Shown: positions 7,390 through 9,011 of the stretch, in pieces
How positions within the stretch are numbered: the first letter of the stretch is position 1
Layout: the number at the start of each line of letters is the position of its first letter
Source: UBA1858 sp965658595
Lineage (GTDB): Bacteria > Pseudomonadota > Gammaproteobacteria > UBA4575
Length of the DNA: 9,011 nucleotides
Direction of reading: 5' to 3'
NCBI GenBank assembly: GCA_965658595.1
Contig: CBFHSW010000013.1
Span: forward strand, 1 to 9,011
Notes under the pieces: model-generated
Seen by the model: only the letters and a program-made list of their open reading frames with translations
What the model was told of the DNA's origin: nothing
Databases searched by the model: none
Program-made: the position numbers and the translations under genes

Positions 7390-8077
7390 ATCCAAGGCCA
7401 GTCAACCAGATAGACCCCGCAAAATAAGGATGGGTATATTAGGTGGGTCGTTTGATCCAGTTCACTTTGGACATATCAAACCTTGTCTACAAATGGCGCA
7501 GGACTTCGATTTAGCCTCGATTAGGCTATTACCATGCAAAGTATCTCCTTTTAAAACATCTCCTCATTCAACGCCCAAGGCCTCAGTGCAGCATCGGCTC
7601 ATGATGTTGTCATTAGTTGCCTCTGCTAATAACCTGATACAGGTCGATGAACGTGAATTGAGACGAGAAACACCTTCTTACACCTATTTAAGTCTGCGTG
7701 AGATGGTGGATGAGTTTGGTGATCAAGTGACATTGTGTTGGATTATGGGTATGGATGCGTTAAATGGCTTTCCGGATTGGTTTAAATCCGATGAAATCAT
7801 GGAGCTATGTCATATACTAGTGATGCCAAGACCAGGCTACGAATTAGATTTAAGTGCTCAACATAATATTTGGATAGAGAAATACCTCAGTGATGATATT
7901 GAACTATTAGAACAAAAGTCAGCGGGACACATATTTATTACTTCTGCACAAATGCTAGATATTTCATCAACGCAAATAAGAGATACTATAGCCTCTGGGA
8001 AGCAACCGCGATATTTAGTGCCCGGTGGTATTTGGAATTACATACAAAGAAATCATTTGTACGGTGCTAGTGAGTAA
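7382..8077 (+). CDS. nadD: Nicotinate-nucleotide adenylyltransferase
   Basis: NadD joins nicotinate mononucleotide and ATP to give deamido-NAD, in de novo and salvage NAD synthesis. It is a nucleotidyltransferase with the phosphate-binding motif GGSFDPVHFGH (residues 21-31 from the chosen start) and ISSTQIR at 194-200. The C-terminus, PGGIWNYIQRNHLYG, is typical. The start is uncertain. GTG at 7382 is preferred because GGA at 7372-7374 is well spaced and it overlaps the proA stop by 8 bases, giving 231 residues against 213 in E. coli. ATG at 7370 and TTG at 7364 lie in the same frame but have poor spacing to a ribosome binding site. ATG at 7430 starts right at the core fold, but its AAGG touches the start codon. 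The overlap suggests translational coupling to proA. Confidence 0.95.
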   Translation: MSESKASQPDRPRKIRMGILGGSFDPVHFGHIKPCLQMAQDFDLASIRLLPCKVSPFKTSPHSTPKASVQHRLMMLSLVASANNLIQVDERELRRETPSYTYLSLREMVDEFGDQVTLCWIMGMDALNGFPDWFKSDEIMELCHILVMPRPGYELDLSAQHNIWIEKYLSDDIELLEQKSAGHIFITSAQMLDISSTQIRDTIASGKQPRYLVPGGIWNYIQRNHLYGASE

Positions 8078-8083
8078 CTAGCA
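8065..8083 (+). repeat. Hairpin over the nadD stop codon
   Basis: TGCTAGT (8065-8071) and ACTAGCA (8077-8083) form a perfect 7-bp stem with loop GAGTA; the nadD stop lies in the loop and stem edge. Only TTT follows, so termination would be weak at best. It could lower read-through into rsfS or protect the upstream message. Confidence 0.4.
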
Positions 8084-8092
8084 TTTAACAAC

Positions 8093-8118
8093 TATCTGAT
8101 GATATATACTTTCAGATA
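8093..8118 (+). repeat. Inverted repeat in the rsfS leader
   Basis: TATCTGA (8093-8099) and TCAGATA (8112-8118) are a perfect 7-bp inverted repeat around a 12-base AT-rich loop, about 20 bases before rsfS. The tract after it (ATTATTTT) is T-rich but broken. The left arm could instead pair with the rsfS ribosome binding site region (see findings). Confidence 0.4.
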
Positions 8119-8126
8119 ATTATTTT

Positions 8127-8132
8127 AAGGAG
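8127..8132 (+). promoter_or_regulatory. Strong ribosome binding site of rsfS
   Basis: AAGGAG sits 5 bases before the GTG at 8138. It is the best Shine-Dalgarno match in the window and decides the rsfS start. Confidence 0.8.
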
Positions 8133-8137
8133 ATAGA

Positions 8138-8482
8138 GTGGAATTAGAGCAACTGCAAACTTTAGTGATCGATGCTCTGGAAGACGTCAAGGCAAACCAA
8201 CTGACATCAATCGATGTTAGAGGTAAGCTTGATATCACTGACATGATGATCATCGCGAGTGGAACATCAGATCGGCATATTCAAGCGCTCGCTGAGAATG
8301 TTGTCATGAGTGCTAAAAAATCTGGCGCCACGATTGTTGGTGTTGAAAAAGATCAATCATGGATGTTGATCGATTTATATGACGTAGTGGTTCATATCAT
8401 GCTGCCTGAAACACGAGAGTTCTATGATTTAGAAAAACTATGGTCATTTGACGGTAAGACAGAGTCGCTGACTGTAAACTAA
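8138..8482 (+). CDS. rsfS: Ribosomal silencing factor RsfS
   Basis: RsfS binds ribosomal protein L14 on the large subunit and blocks joining of the subunits, slowing translation in stationary phase or starvation. The 114-residue protein (E. coli 105, formerly YbeB) is a single DUF143 domain. The conserved features are visible: DVRGKLDITDMMIIASGTSDRH in the first half, then GVEKDQSWMLIDLYDVVVHIM and the ending FYDLEKLWS. The GTG start is set by a strong Shine-Dalgarno sequence. nadD lies 60 bases upstream across a structured leader, and rlmH begins 3 bases after the stop. The nadD-rsfS-rlmH order is conserved widely in bacteria. Confidence 0.97.
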   Translation: MELEQLQTLVIDALEDVKANQLTSIDVRGKLDITDMMIIASGTSDRHIQALAENVVMSAKKSGATIVGVEKDQSWMLIDLYDVVVHIMLPETREFYDLEKLWSFDGKTESLTVN

Positions 8483-8485
8483 GGC

Positions 8486-8956
8486 ATGCATTTTTCACTG
8501 ATTCATGTGAGTGATAGGCCCAGCGCTTGGGTCGAAGAAGCGTGTCAGCTCTACATTAAACGCATGCCGTCAGAATTTAAATTCTCTATGGTGGCAATTG
8601 CTCCTCTAAAAAGAACAAAAAACTCTCATATAGAAACGATACGTGCAGAAGAATGGGCACGCATACGCTCTAAAGTTCCCTCATCTACTCGTTTAATTTT
8701 ATTAGATGAACGAGGTAAAAGTTATACTTCAAAAACATTCTCGGTGCAGGTTCAAGCGTGGCAACACAGTGGGCAAAACGTAGCGTTTGTAATTGCTGGT
8801 GCTGATGGAGTTAATCCTGAAAATAGACGTGAAGCAGACTTATGTGTGTCTTTGTCAGATATGACCCTGCCACATGATATGGCTCGTTTATTCATGATTG
8901 AACAGCTTTACAGGGCATGGTCTATTTTAGCTAACCATCCTTATCATCGCGCCTAA
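8486..8956 (+). CDS. rlmH: 23S rRNA (pseudouridine1915-N3)-methyltransferase RlmH
   Basis: RlmH methylates pseudouridine 1915 in helix 69 of 23S rRNA on the assembled 70S ribosome, using S-adenosylmethionine. The 156 residues (E. coli 155, formerly YbeA) form a single SPOUT (trefoil-knot) domain that works as a dimer. The SAM-binding region is seen as VIAGADGVNP, with GADG at 105-108 where many homologues have GGPEG or GGADG. The C-terminal signature LPHDMARLFMIEQLYRAW...NHPYHR is intact. AAGG at 8481-8484 overlaps the rsfS stop and is only one base from the ATG, so translation probably depends on coupling to rsfS. The N-terminus aligns with E. coli from the first residue, which supports this start. 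In many gammaproteobacteria mrdA follows, but the window ends 55 bases later without a recognisable gene. Confidence 0.97.
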   Translation: MHFSLIHVSDRPSAWVEEACQLYIKRMPSEFKFSMVAIAPLKRTKNSHIETIRAEEWARIRSKVPSSTRLILLDERGKSYTSKTFSVQVQAWQHSGQNVAFVIAGADGVNPENRREADLCVSLSDMTLPHDMARLFMIEQLYRAWSILANHPYHRA

Positions 8957-9011
8957 ACAATCATCTGCTTGAATGTCAGAAATGTTAATTCGTGTCATAA
9001 TTGGTCCTTAA

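Noticed and set aside
8973..9011. Twelve-codon frame ending at the window edge
   Set aside because: Too short, no good ribosome binding site and no similarity to the start of mrdA or another gene expected next.

Overview
The window is chromosomal DNA from a gammaproteobacterium and looks like ordinary housekeeping sequence. The evidence is the conserved block leuS-lptE-holA-(proA)-nadD-rsfS-rlmH. LptE, the lipoprotein plug of the lipopolysaccharide exporter, also implies an LPS-bearing outer membrane. Placing proA between holA and nadD resembles Pseudomonas-like gammaproteobacteria more than enteric bacteria. Base composition is moderate and slightly AT-leaning. The genus cannot be named from the sequence alone. 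I saw no CRISPR array, tRNA, rRNA, insertion sequence, prophage gene or clearly novel system.

Layout. Positions 1-905 hold the 3' part of a mannose-1-phosphate guanylyltransferase/mannose-6-phosphate isomerase gene (manC/algA type), cut by the window edge. After an 85-bp gap, leuS (991-3441) and lptE (3472-3960) run on the plus strand. A 203-bp non-coding stretch (3961-4163) follows, with an imperfect repeat and two small hairpins. A single minus-strand gene, a tartronate-semialdehyde-reductase-like dehydrogenase (4164-5030), splits the usual lptE-holA pair. A short divergent promoter region (5031-5128) then leads to a plus-strand run: holA, proA, nadD, rsfS and rlmH (5129-8956). The last 55 bases hold nothing recognisable.

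How the genes relate. The plus-strand genes serve basic cell growth: leucine charging of tRNA (leuS), LPS export (lptE), replication clamp loading (holA), proline synthesis (proA), NAD synthesis (nadD), ribosome silencing (rsfS) and 23S rRNA pseudouridine methylation (rlmH). holA to rlmH are close or overlapping and probably form one transcription unit, with a structured 60-base leader before rsfS. The reductase belongs to glyoxylate/glycerate metabolism. It appears to carry its own promoter and looks like a lineage-specific insertion.

The points most worth a second look are a compact LeuRS that lacks the leucine-specific insertion and has an altered pattern of zinc cysteines, the inserted reductase, the overlapping divergent promoters at 5063-5091, the unexplained repeat at 4021-4101, and possible alternative pairings in the rsfS leader that involve its ribosome binding site.
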